Shown: positions 20,925-28,721 of the stretch, in pieces
Layout of the letters: each line of letters begins with the position of its first letter
How positions within the stretch are numbered: position 1 is the first letter of the stretch
Assembly (NCBI RefSeq): GCF_000185725.2
Contig: NZ_KI391953.1
Coordinates: 1,108,750-1,172,749 of the forward strand
Origin: Segniliparus rugosus ATCC BAA-974
Lineage (GTDB): Bacteria; Actinomycetota; Actinomycetes; Mycobacteriales; Mycobacteriaceae
Direction of reading: 5' to 3'
Length of the DNA stretch: 64,000 bases
Translations under genes and position numbers: made by a program
Notes under the pieces: model-generated
Databases searched by the model: none
What the model was told of the DNA's origin: nothing
Seen by the model: the letters and a program-made list of their open reading frames with translations, nothing else

Positions 20925-21336
20925 GCAGCCCTTCGACCGCGGCCCGGATCGGCTCGGGGACGGGGACGGGCTGGCGGGTCTGCTCGTCGACGTAGACGTG
21001 CACGAAGCGGCCGAGCGCGGCGGGCTCGGCCTCGCCGAGGCGGAACACGGCGAGCTGGTAGACGACGCTGCGGTTGCCGAGCCGTTCGCAGGCGATGCCG
21101 ACTTCGAGCTGGTCGGGGAAGCTGATCTGGCGAAGGAATCGGCAGGAAGTCTCCGCGACCACCCCGATGGCGGGCAGATCCCTGGTGTCCATGCCGGTCG
21201 CGCTCATCAGCCAGGCGTTCACCGCCGTGTCGAAATACGAGTAGTACGTCACGTTGTTCACATGCCCGTAGTGGTCGTTGTCCGCCCAGCGGGTCGGCAT
21301 CGGCCAGCGTGTCGCGAACGTCGGGGCCTCGCTCAT
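20905..21336 (-). CDS. Hotdog-fold acyl-CoA thioesterase (4HBT)
   Basis: 143 residues, YbgC/FcbC-type hotdog fold. The active-site region 'RWADNDHYGHVNNVTYYSYF' has the conserved Asp and the helix start 'GHVNN' that is diagnostic for 4HBT thioesterases. It probably hydrolyses an acyl-CoA in the cytosol; the substrate is unknown. The start overlaps the stop of the alcohol dehydrogenase gene by 4 nt (ATGA), so the two are coupled. The 3' end overlaps the convergent neighbour by 20 nt. Confidence 0.88.
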   Translation of the reverse strand: MSEAPTFATRWPMPTRWADNDHYGHVNNVTYYSYFDTAVNAWLMSATGMDTRDLPAIGVVAETSCRFLRQISFPDQLEVGIACERLGNRSVVYQLAVFRLGEAEPAALGRFVHVYVDEQTRQPVPVPEPIRAAVEGLLSPGTS

Positions 21337-22472
21337 GAGAGCCCCCCGTGCGGGAGCACCACTTGCCGCACCGCGACCCCGTCCGCGAGCAGGTCCATCG
21401 CCTCGTTGAGGCGGTCGAGCGAAGTGGTGTGGCTCTTGAGCTTTTCGGCCGGCAGCGCGCCCTGCTTCCAAAGGCCGATGAGGAACGGGATGTCCTCCTG
21501 CGGATTCGACGAGCCCATGTAGGAGCCGATCGCGGATTTCGACTCGCCGACGAAAGCGACGGCGGGCAGCGTCAGCTCCGAGGTCGCCGGCGGGAGCCCG
21601 ATGAACACGGCGGCTCCGCCCCGGCCGGCGAGCTCGAAGGCTTGGCGCATCGCGGCGGCCTGGCCGACGGCCTCGAACGCCCAGCGGACCCCGAGCCCGC
21701 CGGTGGCCTCCGCGACCACAGCCGCCGCCTCTTCGGGCGCGGCGGCATGGCTCGCGCCGAGCTCCAACGCCAGCTCTCGCTTCGCCGGGACCGGGTCGAT
21801 CGCGACGATGGGGCCAGCCTGCGCGGCTTTCGCGCCGAGCACTGCGGCGAGGCCGACCCCGCCGAGGCCGATGACGGCGACGCTCTCGCCCGCCTTGACC
21901 GCCGCGGTGTTGCGGACCGCGCCGAACCCTGTGAGCATCGCGCAGCCGAACAGCGCGGCGACGTCCAACGGCAGGTCGGGGTCGACCACCACGGCGGAGG
22001 ACCGGTCCACGACGGCGTGCTGGGCGAACGCGGACACGCCCAGATGGTGGTGCACCGACTCGCCGTCGGCGTCGGTGAGCCTGCGAGCCCCGGAGAGCAG
22101 AGCCCCCGCGCCGTTGGCCTTGGCGGCGGTCACGCAGAGCGTGGGCTGTTTCGCGGCGCAGGCCGCGCAGGCGCCGCAGCTCGGCATGAAGACGAGGACC
22201 ACGTGATCGCCCTCCCGCACGTCGCGCACGTCCGAGCCGGTCGCGACGACGACCCCGGCCGCCTCGTGCCCAAGCGCCATGGGCAGCGGGCGCGGGCGGT
22301 GCCCGTTGATCACGGAGAGGTCGGAGTGGCAGACGCCCGCCGCCTCGATACGGACGACGAGCTCGTGCGGGCCTGGGCCTGCGAGGTCGAGTTCTTCGAT
22401 CCGCAGGGGGAGCGAGGTCGTGTACGGACGGGGCTCGCGCTCATGGCGCAGCACTGCCGCGAGAGTTTTCAT
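21333..22472 (-). CDS. Zinc-dependent alcohol dehydrogenase
   Basis: 379 residues, medium-chain dehydrogenase family. Catalytic zinc ligands Cys48 and His69-Glu70 ('GVCHSDL', 'LGHEAAG'); structural zinc Cys99, Cys102, Cys105, Cys113; NAD-binding 'VIGLGGVGLAAV'. Resembles mycobacterial AdhD-like class III-type enzymes; the substrate is not predictable, possibly a primary alcohol or a thiol adduct. First gene of a two-gene unit with the thioesterase. A TAGGCT box lies 6 nt before the ATG. Confidence 0.9.
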   Translation of the reverse strand: MKTLAAVLRHEREPRPYTTSLPLRIEELDLAGPGPHELVVRIEAAGVCHSDLSVINGHRPRPLPMALGHEAAGVVVATGSDVRDVREGDHVVLVFMPSCGACAACAAKQPTLCVTAAKANGAGALLSGARRLTDADGESVHHHLGVSAFAQHAVVDRSSAVVVDPDLPLDVAALFGCAMLTGFGAVRNTAAVKAGESVAVIGLGGVGLAAVLGAKAAQAGPIVAIDPVPAKRELALELGASHAAAPEEAAAVVAEATGGLGVRWAFEAVGQAAAMRQAFELAGRGGAAVFIGLPPATSELTLPAVAFVGESKSAIGSYMGSSNPQEDIPFLIGLWKQGALPAEKLKSHTTSLDRLNEAMDLLADGVAVRQVVLPHGGLS

Positions 22473-22484
22473 GGGTCGAGCCTA
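22473..22484 (-). promoter_or_regulatory. Leaderless promoter -10 of the alcohol dehydrogenase gene
   Basis: TAGGCT (22484-22479), 6 nt, ATG 22472. Identical hexamer and spacing to bcp. Confidence 0.5.
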
Positions 22485-22515
22485 ACCGGGCGGCGGCTCG
22501 CGTGGTCTTGGGGTG

Positions 22516-22554
22516 GGAAAACGTGTGAAGCCGGGCCCGAGGGCCCGGCTTCAC
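22516..22554 (-). terminator. Rho-independent terminator of rpsT
   Basis: Perfect 14-bp inverted repeat, 22525-22538 with 22541-22554 (GTGAAGCCGGGCCC arms), minimal loop, followed on the minus strand by a TTTT tract at about 22521-22518. It lies 22 nt beyond the rpsT stop. Confidence 0.85.
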
Positions 22555-22575
22555 AGGAAGAATGCTGCTGGGGTG

Positions 22576-22842
22576 TTACGCCCCGATCTTGTTGACAAGG
22601 ATCGCCAACGCGCTCTTGCGGTTCGCCGCGTTGTTCTTGTGGATGACGCCCTTGCTCACGGCCTTGTCGAGGCTGCGGTTGGCGGCGACGAGGAGTTCGG
22701 CGGCCTTCTCCCGCTCGCCCGCGGCGGCGCTGGTGCGGACCTTGCGGATAGCGGTGCGCAGGGCGGAGCGCACAGCCTGGTTGCGCTGGCGGGCGGCCTC
22801 ATTGGTCTTGATGCGCTTGACCTGCGATTTGATGTTCGCCAC
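22576..22842 (-). CDS. rpsT: Ribosomal protein bS20
   Basis: 88 residues, strongly basic, three-helix 16S rRNA-binding protein. '[20 protein letters not shown]' is the canonical N-terminus, so the start is GTG 22842 with AAGGA about 10 nt upstream; longer in-frame starts would add non-conserved residues. Ends '[15 protein letters not shown]', as in other S20 proteins. Confidence 0.96.
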   Translation of the reverse strand: MANIKSQVKRIKTNEAARQRNQAVRSALRTAIRKVRTSAAAGEREKAAELLVAANRSLDKAVSKGVIHKNNAANRKSALAILVNKIGA

Positions 22843-23037
22843 GTGGATGTCGTCCTTAAGTTCTCGGCGGCTTTGGGCCATACTCGTCTGAAGCTTCTGG
22901 CGAAGCGCCCGACCCGCCGTCGGCGGAATCCTGGCTTTCGCGACGAGATAGCGTACCATGCGCGCCCCGGTCGGAGCTAATCGTGCAGCTCAACGGCGCC
23001 TCGCAAACTTCGCCCGGCGAATGTGAGGCTGCTGTGC

Positions 23038-23052
23038 CATAATCAAAACAGC
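23038..23052 (+). promoter_or_regulatory. Near-leaderless promoter -10 of the ATP-grasp operon
   Basis: CATAAT at 23038-23043, 9 nt before ATG 23053, which would leave a leader of only 2-3 nt. It supports ATG 23053 over the later in-frame ATG at 23179. Confidence 0.4.
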
Positions 23053-24723
23053 ATGACTCCGACCACAAATTCCTCGAAACTGCAGGCGAAGTCGGCTTCT
23101 TCGCAATCCCAATCGCAAAGCCAGGATTCGCGCCCCAGAAAAGACGACGGGAAGTCCGGCAAGAACAAGGGCGGAGCCATGCAGTCTCAGTCTCAGTCTC
23201 AGTCTCAGTCTCAGTCGCAGCAGACACAGTCGCAGAGCGCGTCCGTCGAGCTGACCGGGGCTTTCGACGGCTACGCGGAATCCCCCGGGTTCGAGAAGAA
23301 CTTTGACGAGATGTTCGAGCAGGACGGCTCCTCCCGCGCCCCCTACCGGGGCGTGTTCCAGGCGCTGGAACCGTTGGACTCCGACGATCTGACCGCCCGC
23401 GCGGACGCGCTGGGCCGGGCCTTCATCAACCAGGGCATCACCTTCTCCCTCTCCGGGCAGGAACGGCCCTTCCCGCTCGACCTCATCCCGCGCGTCATCG
23501 CGGCGGCGGAGTGGACCAAGCTGGAGCGGGGGATCACCCAGCGGGTCCGGGCGCTCGAAGCGTTCCTCGACGACGTGTACGGCGACCAGGAGATCCTGCG
23601 CGACGGCGTCATCCCGCGCGCGCTGATCTTCTCCTGCCAGCACTTCCACCGGCAGGCGGCCGGCATCCGCCCGCCCAACGGCGTGCGCATCCACGTCGCC
23701 GGCATCGACATCATCCGGGACGGGCAGGGGACGTTCCGGGTGTTGGAGGACAATCTGCGCAACCCGTCCGGAGTGAGCTACGTGATGGAGAACCGGCGCA
23801 CTATGACCAGGGTGTTCCCCGACCTGTTCGGGACGCACCGGGTCCGCCCGGTGGACGACTACCCGGCCCACCTGCTCCGGGCGCTGCGCGCAGCGGCCCC
23901 CACCAACGAGGACGACCCGACCGTCGTGGTGCTCACGCCAGGCGTGGCGAACTCCGCGCACTTCGAGCATTCCCTCTTGGCCAGGCAGATGGGCGTCGAG
24001 CTGGTCGAGGGCCGAGATCTCTTCTGCCGGGACAACGTCGTCTACATGCGCACGACCGAGGGCGAGGTCCAGGTCGACGTCATCTACCGGCGGATCGACG
24101 ACGAGTACCTCGACCCGTTGCAGTTCAAACCGGAATCCCTCCTCGGGGTGGCGGGCATCGTGAACGCGGCGCGGGCCGGGAACGTCGTCATCTCCTCGGC
24201 GGTCGGCAACGGCGTCGGGGACGACAAGCTGGTGTACACCTACGTGCCGACGATGGTCGAGTACTACCTCGGCGAGAAGCCGCTTCTGGCGAACGTCGAC
24301 ACGTTCCGCTGCTGGATCCCCGAGGAGCTGGAGGAGACGCTCGACCGGATCAACGAGCTCGTGCTCAAGCCGGTGGAGGGCTCGGGCGGCTACGGCATCG
24401 TGTTCGGGCCGGACGCGTCGGAGAAGGAGCTGGCGACCCTCGCTCGCAAAGTGCGGGCCAACCCGCGCGACTGGATCGCGCAGCCGGTGATGCAGCTGTC
24501 CACCGTGCCGACGAAGGTCGGCGACAAGGTCTCCCCCCGGCACGTGGACCTGCGCCCGTTCGCCGTGAACGACGGCGAGAACGTGTGGGTCCTGCCGGGC
24601 GGCCTCACCCGAGTCGCCCTGAAGGAGGGCTCGCTGGTGGTGAACTCCAGCCAGGGCGGCGGCAGCAAAGACACCTGGGTGCTCGGCAGCCGTTCCCAGG
24701 CGAAGACGGAGGGCATCTCATGA
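23053..24723 (+). CDS. Circularly permuted ATP-grasp protein with Ser-Gln repeat N-terminus
   Basis: 556 residues. The core from about residue 65 is the circularly permuted ATP-grasp type 2 family (Rv2411c type): 'FHRQAAGIRPPNGVRIHVAG', 'VLEDNLRNPSGVSYVMENR', 'KPVEGSGGYGIVFGP' and 'RHVDLRPFAVN'. Its partners here, alpha-E and transglutaminase-like proteins, are its usual neighbours; the family is thought to form amide bonds, but its substrate is unknown. The first ~65 residues are odd: a Ser-Gln repeat, mainly from a CAGTCT hexamer run, with a Lys/Gly-rich break. Overlaps the next gene by 4 nt (ATGA). Confidence 0.9.
   Translation: MTPTTNSSKLQAKSASSQSQSQSQDSRPRKDDGKSGKNKGGAMQSQSQSQSQSQSQQTQSQSASVELTGAFDGYAESPGFEKNFDEMFEQDGSSRAPYRGVFQALEPLDSDDLTARADALGRAFINQGITFSLSGQERPFPLDLIPRVIAAAEWTKLERGITQRVRALEAFLDDVYGDQEILRDGVIPRALIFSCQHFHRQAAGIRPPNGVRIHVAGIDIIRDGQGTFRVLEDNLRNPSGVSYVMENRRTMTRVFPDLFGTHRVRPVDDYPAHLLRALRAAAPTNEDDPTVVVLTPGVANSAHFEHSLLARQMGVELVEGRDLFCRDNVVYMRTTEGEVQVDVIYRRIDDEYLDPLQFKPESLLGVAGIVNAARAGNVVISSAVGNGVGDDKLVYTYVPTMVEYYLGEKPLLANVDTFRCWIPEELEETLDRINELVLKPVEGSGGYGIVFGPDASEKELATLARKVRANPRDWIAQPVMQLSTVPTKVGDKVSPRHVDLRPFAVNDGENVWVLPGGLTRVALKEGSLVVNSSQGGGSKDTWVLGSRSQAKTEGIS
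23182..23217 (+). repeat. CAGTCT hexanucleotide microsatellite
   Basis: About six tandem CAGTCT/CAGTCG units in frame, encoding (Gln-Ser)n. A second, degenerate Ser-Gln stretch lies at about 23101-23127. Unit length is a multiple of three, so copy-number change alters protein length and not frame. Confidence 0.85.
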
Positions 24724-25712
24724 TGCTGGCGCGCAACGCGGAGTCGTTGTTCTGGATCGGCCGCTACGTGGAGCGCGCCGACGACACGGCGCGCATCCTC
24801 GACGTCGGGGTGCACCAGCTCCTCGAGGACGCGACGGTGGACGCCGACCAACAGGCGCGGGGGCTCTTGCGGATCCTCGGCATCACCCCGCCGGACGGGG
24901 AGGAACTCAACGTCTGGTCGATGACCGAGCTGGTGGCGTTCAACCGGGAGAGCGGCGACTCCATCGCGGACGCGCTCTATCGGGCGCGGGAGAACGCGCG
25001 AGGGGCGCGCGAGGTCACCTCCACCGAGATGTGGGAGTGTCTGAACACCACGTTCAACGGCATCGCGGACAGCGAGAAGCTGGCCCGCAAACTCGGCCCG
25101 CACGAGTTCTTCTCCTACGTGGAGAACCGCTCCGCCCTGTTCTCCGGGCTGGTGGACTCCACGCTCTCGCGCGACGACGGGTACTTGTTCCTGCTCCTCG
25201 GCAAGCATATCGAGCGGATCGACATGATCATCCGACTGCTGCTGGTCGGCTCCGGCGACCGCTCGGACGCGTCCTGGGTCTCGGTGCTGCGCGCCGCGGG
25301 AGCCCATGACACCTATCTGCGGACCTACCGGGGCGTGCTCAATTCCACCTCGGTCGTGGAGTTCCTGGTTCTGGACCGCCTCTTCCCCCGGTCGGTGTTC
25401 TACTCGCTGCACCGCGCCGAAGAATGCCTCGCCGAGCTGGACCGGGGCGACCTGTACTCCAGGGTCGGCTCGCAGAACGAGGCGCGTCGGATCATCGGCG
25501 GCGCGCGCAGCGATTTGGAGTACACCCGCGCGTCCGATTTGGTCGACGACCTCTACGCCAGGCTTTCCCGTGTGCAGGCGGCCTGCCTGGAGACCGGCGA
25601 GGCCGTCGCCGAGCGGTACTTCACCGTCGAGCCGTACATGCTGTGGAGCGACGTCCGCGCGATCGGCCGTCCGGGCGCGGACCTGGAACCTGAGACGGGA
25701 GCCGCCCGATGA
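24720..25712 (+). CDS. Alpha-E domain protein
   Basis: 330 residues, all-alpha 'alpha-E' family (DUF403, Rv2410c type). Begins 'MMLARNAESLFWIGRYVERADDTARILDV', the family hallmark; 'HIERIDMIIRLL' and 'SLHRAEECL' also fit. Two adjacent ATGs (24720, 24723), the first overlapping the ATP-grasp stop. The family always accompanies the permuted ATP-grasp and a transglutaminase; no reaction has been assigned to it. Confidence 0.9.
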   Translation: MMLARNAESLFWIGRYVERADDTARILDVGVHQLLEDATVDADQQARGLLRILGITPPDGEELNVWSMTELVAFNRESGDSIADALYRARENARGAREVTSTEMWECLNTTFNGIADSEKLARKLGPHEFFSYVENRSALFSGLVDSTLSRDDGYLFLLLGKHIERIDMIIRLLLVGSGDRSDASWVSVLRAAGAHDTYLRTYRGVLNSTSVVEFLVLDRLFPRSVFYSLHRAEECLAELDRGDLYSRVGSQNEARRIIGGARSDLEYTRASDLVDDLYARLSRVQAACLETGEAVAERYFTVEPYMLWSDVRAIGRPGADLEPETGAAR

Positions 25713-26554
25713 GCTGGAGATTGCGCGTCGTCCACACCCTCGGCTACGCCTACAACTTCCCGGTGCGCGCCTCGTTCAACGAAGTGCGGATCAACCCCCG
25801 CAACGACGCCAGGCAGAACGCCGTCGTCAGCCGGGTGACCACGAGCCCCGCCACCCGGTACTACCGGTACTCGGACTACTGGGGCACGTTCGTGACGGCC
25901 TTCGACCTGCATGCCCCGCACTCCGAGCTGGAGATCGTCGGCACCGCCGTTGTGGAGACCGACGTCGAAGGCGAGCTGGAGAAGCCGCTCGGCTGGGACG
26001 AGCTGGCCTCGCCACGGGTGACCGACCGCTACTACGAGTACCTCGGCTACACCGACCTCGTGCCCAACTACCGCCCGCTCCTTGGCGTGGCGCGGCGGCT
26101 GCGCAAGCAGGACCTGTCGCCGCACGAGACCGTGCGCGCCGTCGCCGAATGGGTCAAGGGCGAATTCGAATTCGTTCCGGAGACCACGAACGCCCAGATC
26201 ACCGCCGTCGACACCGTGAACGCGGGCAAAGGGACGGTCCAAGACCTCACCCACGTGTCGCTCGCGGTCCTGCGCGAGCTCGGCATTCCCGCGAGGTACG
26301 TGGCGGGGTATTTGCATCCCGACAAGAAGGCGAAAGTCGGCGAGGCGGTCGAGGGCCGCGTCTGGTCGTGGTTCGAGGCCTGGTACGGCGCGTGGCGCGG
26401 GTTCGACCCGGTGTCGGGCGCCGCGATCACCGAACGCCACGTCGCCATCGGCCATGGGCGGGACTACGCCGACGTGCCTCCGATCAAGGGCATCTACACC
26501 GGCGGCGTCGCCACCGATCTCGACGTGCACGTCGAGATCACCCGCCTGGCCTGA
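25709..26554 (+). CDS. Transglutaminase-like protein lacking catalytic Cys and His
   Basis: 281 residues. N-terminal bacterial transglutaminase-associated beta domain (about 1-90) and a transglutaminase-like core (about 130-240), Rv2409c type, third gene of the ATP-grasp/alpha-E operon (ATGA overlap). In this family the nucleophile lies in a G-V-C-Q-D-x-x-H-L motif and the histidine in S-H-A-W. Here those are 'GKGTVQDLTHV' (Val177 for Cys) and 'RVWSWFEAW' (Trp219 for His); only Asp233 of the triad remains in 'GFDP'. The protein therefore looks unable to act as a cysteine protease or amidase. The rest ('GIPARYVAGYLHP', 'IKGIYTGG.ATDLDV') is well conserved, which argues against a decaying pseudogene. 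Confidence 0.88.
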   Translation: MSWRLRVVHTLGYAYNFPVRASFNEVRINPRNDARQNAVVSRVTTSPATRYYRYSDYWGTFVTAFDLHAPHSELEIVGTAVVETDVEGELEKPLGWDELASPRVTDRYYEYLGYTDLVPNYRPLLGVARRLRKQDLSPHETVRAVAEWVKGEFEFVPETTNAQITAVDTVNAGKGTVQDLTHVSLAVLRELGIPARYVAGYLHPDKKAKVGEAVEGRVWSWFEAWYGAWRGFDPVSGAAITERHVAIGHGRDYADVPPIKGIYTGGVATDLDVHVEITRLA

Positions 26555-26753
26555 CGTTCGAGGTCCAGATCGCGACCGGCGGCGTTGCTCCGCTCCTCGC
26601 GCGCCAGGCTCGTGCCCCGCTGTGTGCGTGCGCCACGTCAGTCTGAGACTCGCCCGCTTCGCAAGGGCGAGCGCGCGGCGCCTCGCATCTCGTCGATCCG
26701 GGGTCCTGCGAATTTCCGTGGCAGTTCGGGCTGTGACCTCCGTCTTAAATCTT

Positions 26754-26779
26754 GCATTTCAAATACCAGTTTGAAATGC
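26754..26779. promoter_or_regulatory. Inverted repeat, likely NsrR operator
   Basis: Perfect 10-bp arms GCATTTCAAA (26754-26763) and TTTGAAATGC (26770-26779) around 6 nt, directly before the regulator's start. A-T rich and similar in character to NsrR sites of other bacteria, which are inverted repeats with TGCATTT-like halves. Bound regulator would block transcription or ribosome access of nsrR-hmp. Confidence 0.7.
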
Positions 26780-26786
26780 TGGAGGT

Positions 26787-27242
26787 ATGCAGCTCACCCG
26801 GTTCACCGACCTCGGCCTTCGGATCACGATGCTGCTCGCCGCCGCCCCGGCGGACCGGCAGCTGTCGACCGCGCAGGTGGCCGAGCAAATGCGCGTGCCG
26901 TACGCGCACGCGGCCAAGGTCGTCGCGCGCCTGACCGGGCTCGGCGTGGTGGAGTCCACGCGGGGCAGGGCCGGCGGGATCCGGCTCGCCGAGTCCGGCG
27001 CGGGCAGGTCCGTCGGCTGGATCGCCAGGCGGCTGGAGGGGGACGGCGAGATCGTGGAGTGCGAGGGGGCCGACCCGTGCCCGCTGCGCCAGGCGTGCCG
27101 CCTTCGCGGCGCGTTGCGTCAGGCGCAGGAGGCGTTTTTCCAGGTTTTGGACCGTCAGACGGTCGCGGACATGGTCCGCGTCCCGACGGAGCCGATCCTG
27201 CGGGAGCTTGTGCTCTCCGCAGGACGAGAGAAAGGAAACTGA
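26787..27242 (+). CDS. nsrR: Rrf2-family regulator, NsrR type
   Basis: 151 residues. Winged-helix DNA-binding domain at about 1-65 ('MQLTRFTDLGLRITMLLAA', 'GGIRLAE') and a Fe-S loop with Cys92, Cys98 and Cys104 (C-x5-C-x5-C), the NsrR pattern for sensing nitric oxide. It is followed by a flavohaemoglobin gene with a one-base overlap (TGATG), the classic NsrR target. GGAGG lies only 1 nt before ATG, unusually close. The start is nevertheless fixed by the conserved N-terminus. Confidence 0.9.
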   Translation: MQLTRFTDLGLRITMLLAAAPADRQLSTAQVAEQMRVPYAHAAKVVARLTGLGVVESTRGRAGGIRLAESGAGRSVGWIARRLEGDGEIVECEGADPCPLRQACRLRGALRQAQEAFFQVLDRQTVADMVRVPTEPILRELVLSAGREKGN

Positions 27243-28516
27243 TGTCCCAGCCAGAGGCGGCCCTGTCCGAGAAAACCTTGTCCGAGAAAACCTTGTCCGA
27301 GAAAACCCTGTCCGAGAAAGCCCTGTCCGGAGCCGAGCTGGACGTGATCCGGCAGACCGCCCCGGCGGTGGGCGGCGCGCTCGACGAGATCACGCCGTTG
27401 TTCTACCGCAAACTGTTCGCCGCCCATCCCGAGCTGGGGCGGGACTTGTTCAACCGGGGCAACCAGGCGCAGGGCGACCAGCCCCGCGCGCTGGCTGGCT
27501 CCATCGTCGCGTTCGCCGGTCTCGTGCTGGAAGGAGGCCAAGAGGGCTATGGCTCCGTGCTCGACCGGGTGGCGAGCAAGCACGCCTCGCTCGGCGTCGT
27601 GGCGGAGCAGTACCCGATCGTCTACGAGCACTTGTTCGCCGCGATTGTCGACGTGCTCGGCGAGGCGATCACCCCGGAGGTCGCCTCGGCGTGGACCAAG
27701 CTGTACTGGCTGATGGCGGACGAGCTGGTCGCGAGGGAGCGGGCGCTGTACGACGCGGCGCATGTGGCCCCCGGCGACGTGTGGCGCGAGGCGCGAGTGG
27801 TCTCGCGCGCCTTCGAGTCGGCGGATGTGATCAGCCTTGAGCTGGCCTCGGTCTCTGGCGAGCTGCCCGCGTTCCTGCCGGGGCAGTACGTCTCGGTCCA
27901 GGTGGCGCTGCCAGACGGGGCGCGCCAGATCCGGCAGTACAGCCTCTCGCGGGGACAGGCCCCCGGCACTTGGCGGATCGGGGTCAAGCGGATCAAGGGC
28001 GAGGCTGGCGTGCCGGACGGAGAGGTGTCCGGCTTCATCTACGAGCATGTTTTCGAGGGCGACCTGCTCCGCGTGTCCATCCCCTCGGGCGATCTCGTCC
28101 TCGACGAGTCCGACCGCCCGCTGGTCCTGGTGTCGGCGGGGATCGGCTGCACGCCGATGATGGGCATGCTCCACCATCTCGCCGCCGAACGCTCGAAGCG
28201 CCCGACGAAGGTGCTGCACGCGGACCGGGCGCTGTCGGCCCACGCCTACCGCGCGGAGCTCGCGGAGCTGGTCGACCGGCTGCCCGACGGGCGGCTGTGG
28301 ACGTGGTACCAGAGCGTCGGCCGGTCGAGGGAGGGCGTGCTGTCCGGGCTGATGGACTTCGAGGCCGTCGACATCGCGCCGGGCTCCATCGCGTTCGTGT
28401 GCGGGCCCAAGCCGTTCATGCGGTACGTCGTGGCGGCGCTGATGGACAAGGGGATCCCCGAATCGGACGTCCGGTACGAGCTTTTCGGGCCGCACGCCTC
28501 GCTCTTGGACGCGTAG
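27242..28516 (+). CDS. hmp: Flavohaemoglobin (nitric oxide dioxygenase)
   Basis: 424 residues. Oxidises NO to nitrate with O2 and NAD(P)H. Globin domain about 30-165: B10 Tyr55 ('FYRKLF'), proximal His114 in 'KHASLG', Tyr124 in 'EQYPIV'. FAD domain about 172-275 ('IRQYSLSRG') and NAD domain to the end ('VSAGIGCTPMMGML', 'FVCGPKPFMRYV', 'YELFGPHASLL'). The N-terminus carries about 28 extra residues, an LSEKT pentapeptide repeated four times (positions 9-28) before the globin helix A. GAGAAAGGA ribosome site. Regulated most likely by the NsrR gene it overlaps. Confidence 0.95.
   Translation: MSQPEAALSEKTLSEKTLSEKTLSEKALSGAELDVIRQTAPAVGGALDEITPLFYRKLFAAHPELGRDLFNRGNQAQGDQPRALAGSIVAFAGLVLEGGQEGYGSVLDRVASKHASLGVVAEQYPIVYEHLFAAIVDVLGEAITPEVASAWTKLYWLMADELVARERALYDAAHVAPGDVWREARVVSRAFESADVISLELASVSGELPAFLPGQYVSVQVALPDGARQIRQYSLSRGQAPGTWRIGVKRIKGEAGVPDGEVSGFIYEHVFEGDLLRVSIPSGDLVLDESDRPLVLVSAGIGCTPMMGMLHHLAAERSKRPTKVLHADRALSAHAYRAELAELVDRLPDGRLWTWYQSVGRSREGVLSGLMDFEAVDIAPGSIAFVCGPKPFMRYVVAALMDKGIPESDVRYELFGPHASLLDA
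27263..27322 (+). repeat. Four tandem 15-bp repeats in the hmp 5' end
   Basis: Unit YTGTCCGAGAAAACC at 27263, 27278, 27293 and 27308, nearly identical, plus a partial fifth (CTGTCCGGAGCC) at 27323. In frame, encoding LSEKT/LSEKA. Confidence 0.9.
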
Positions 28517-28525
28517 CCGCCGCGC

Positions 28526-28564
28526 AAAGCCCCGCCGAGGTCGACGGCCTCGGCGGGGCTTTTT
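28526..28564 (+). terminator. Rho-independent terminator of nsrR-hmp
   Basis: Perfect 15-bp arms 28526-28540 and 28548-28562 (AAAGCCCCGCCGAGG) around a 7-nt loop, ending in TTTTT. Ten nt after the hmp stop. Confidence 0.9.
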
Positions 28565-28619
28565 GCTGCGCGCCGCCGGACATAGCGGTGTGACCAATAC
28601 ATATGACGTAGACAACATC

Positions 28620-28679
28620 ACATTGTTATGATTAGCTCATGTTGTGGTACGCTCCATCTCAATGAAGGCATAACAATGT
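28620..28679. promoter_or_regulatory. Paired inverted repeats upstream of the ltp operon
   Basis: ACATTGTTATG (28620-28630) and its exact reverse complement CATAACAATGT (28669-28679), 38 nt apart. The second lies in TAACAATGTTA, itself nearly palindromic around one base. The arrangement suggests two binding sites for a dimeric, TetR-like repressor over the promoter; no such regulator gene lies in the window. Confidence 0.55.
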
Positions 28680-28703
28680 TAGGGCGCTGTTGCGGCGCCC
28701 TAA
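28679..28703 (+). promoter_or_regulatory. Leader hairpin of the ltp operon
   Basis: Perfect 9-bp stem TTAGGGCGC (28679-28687) with GCGCCCTAA (28695-28703), loop of 7 nt. It begins where the operator-like repeat ends and stops about 10 nt before the ribosome site of the first gene. No T-tract follows, so it is not a terminator. Confidence 0.55.
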
Positions 28704-28721
28704 GGCGAAAGGTGGAAGAGC

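Noticed and set aside
26640-26680. Terminator at the hairpin CTCGCCC/GGGCGAG before nsrR
   Set aside because: Seven-bp stem without a T-tract; not supported.
28679-28703. Terminator upstream of the ltp gene
   Set aside because: The hairpin is followed by AGGCGAAAGG and the ribosome site, with no T-tract.
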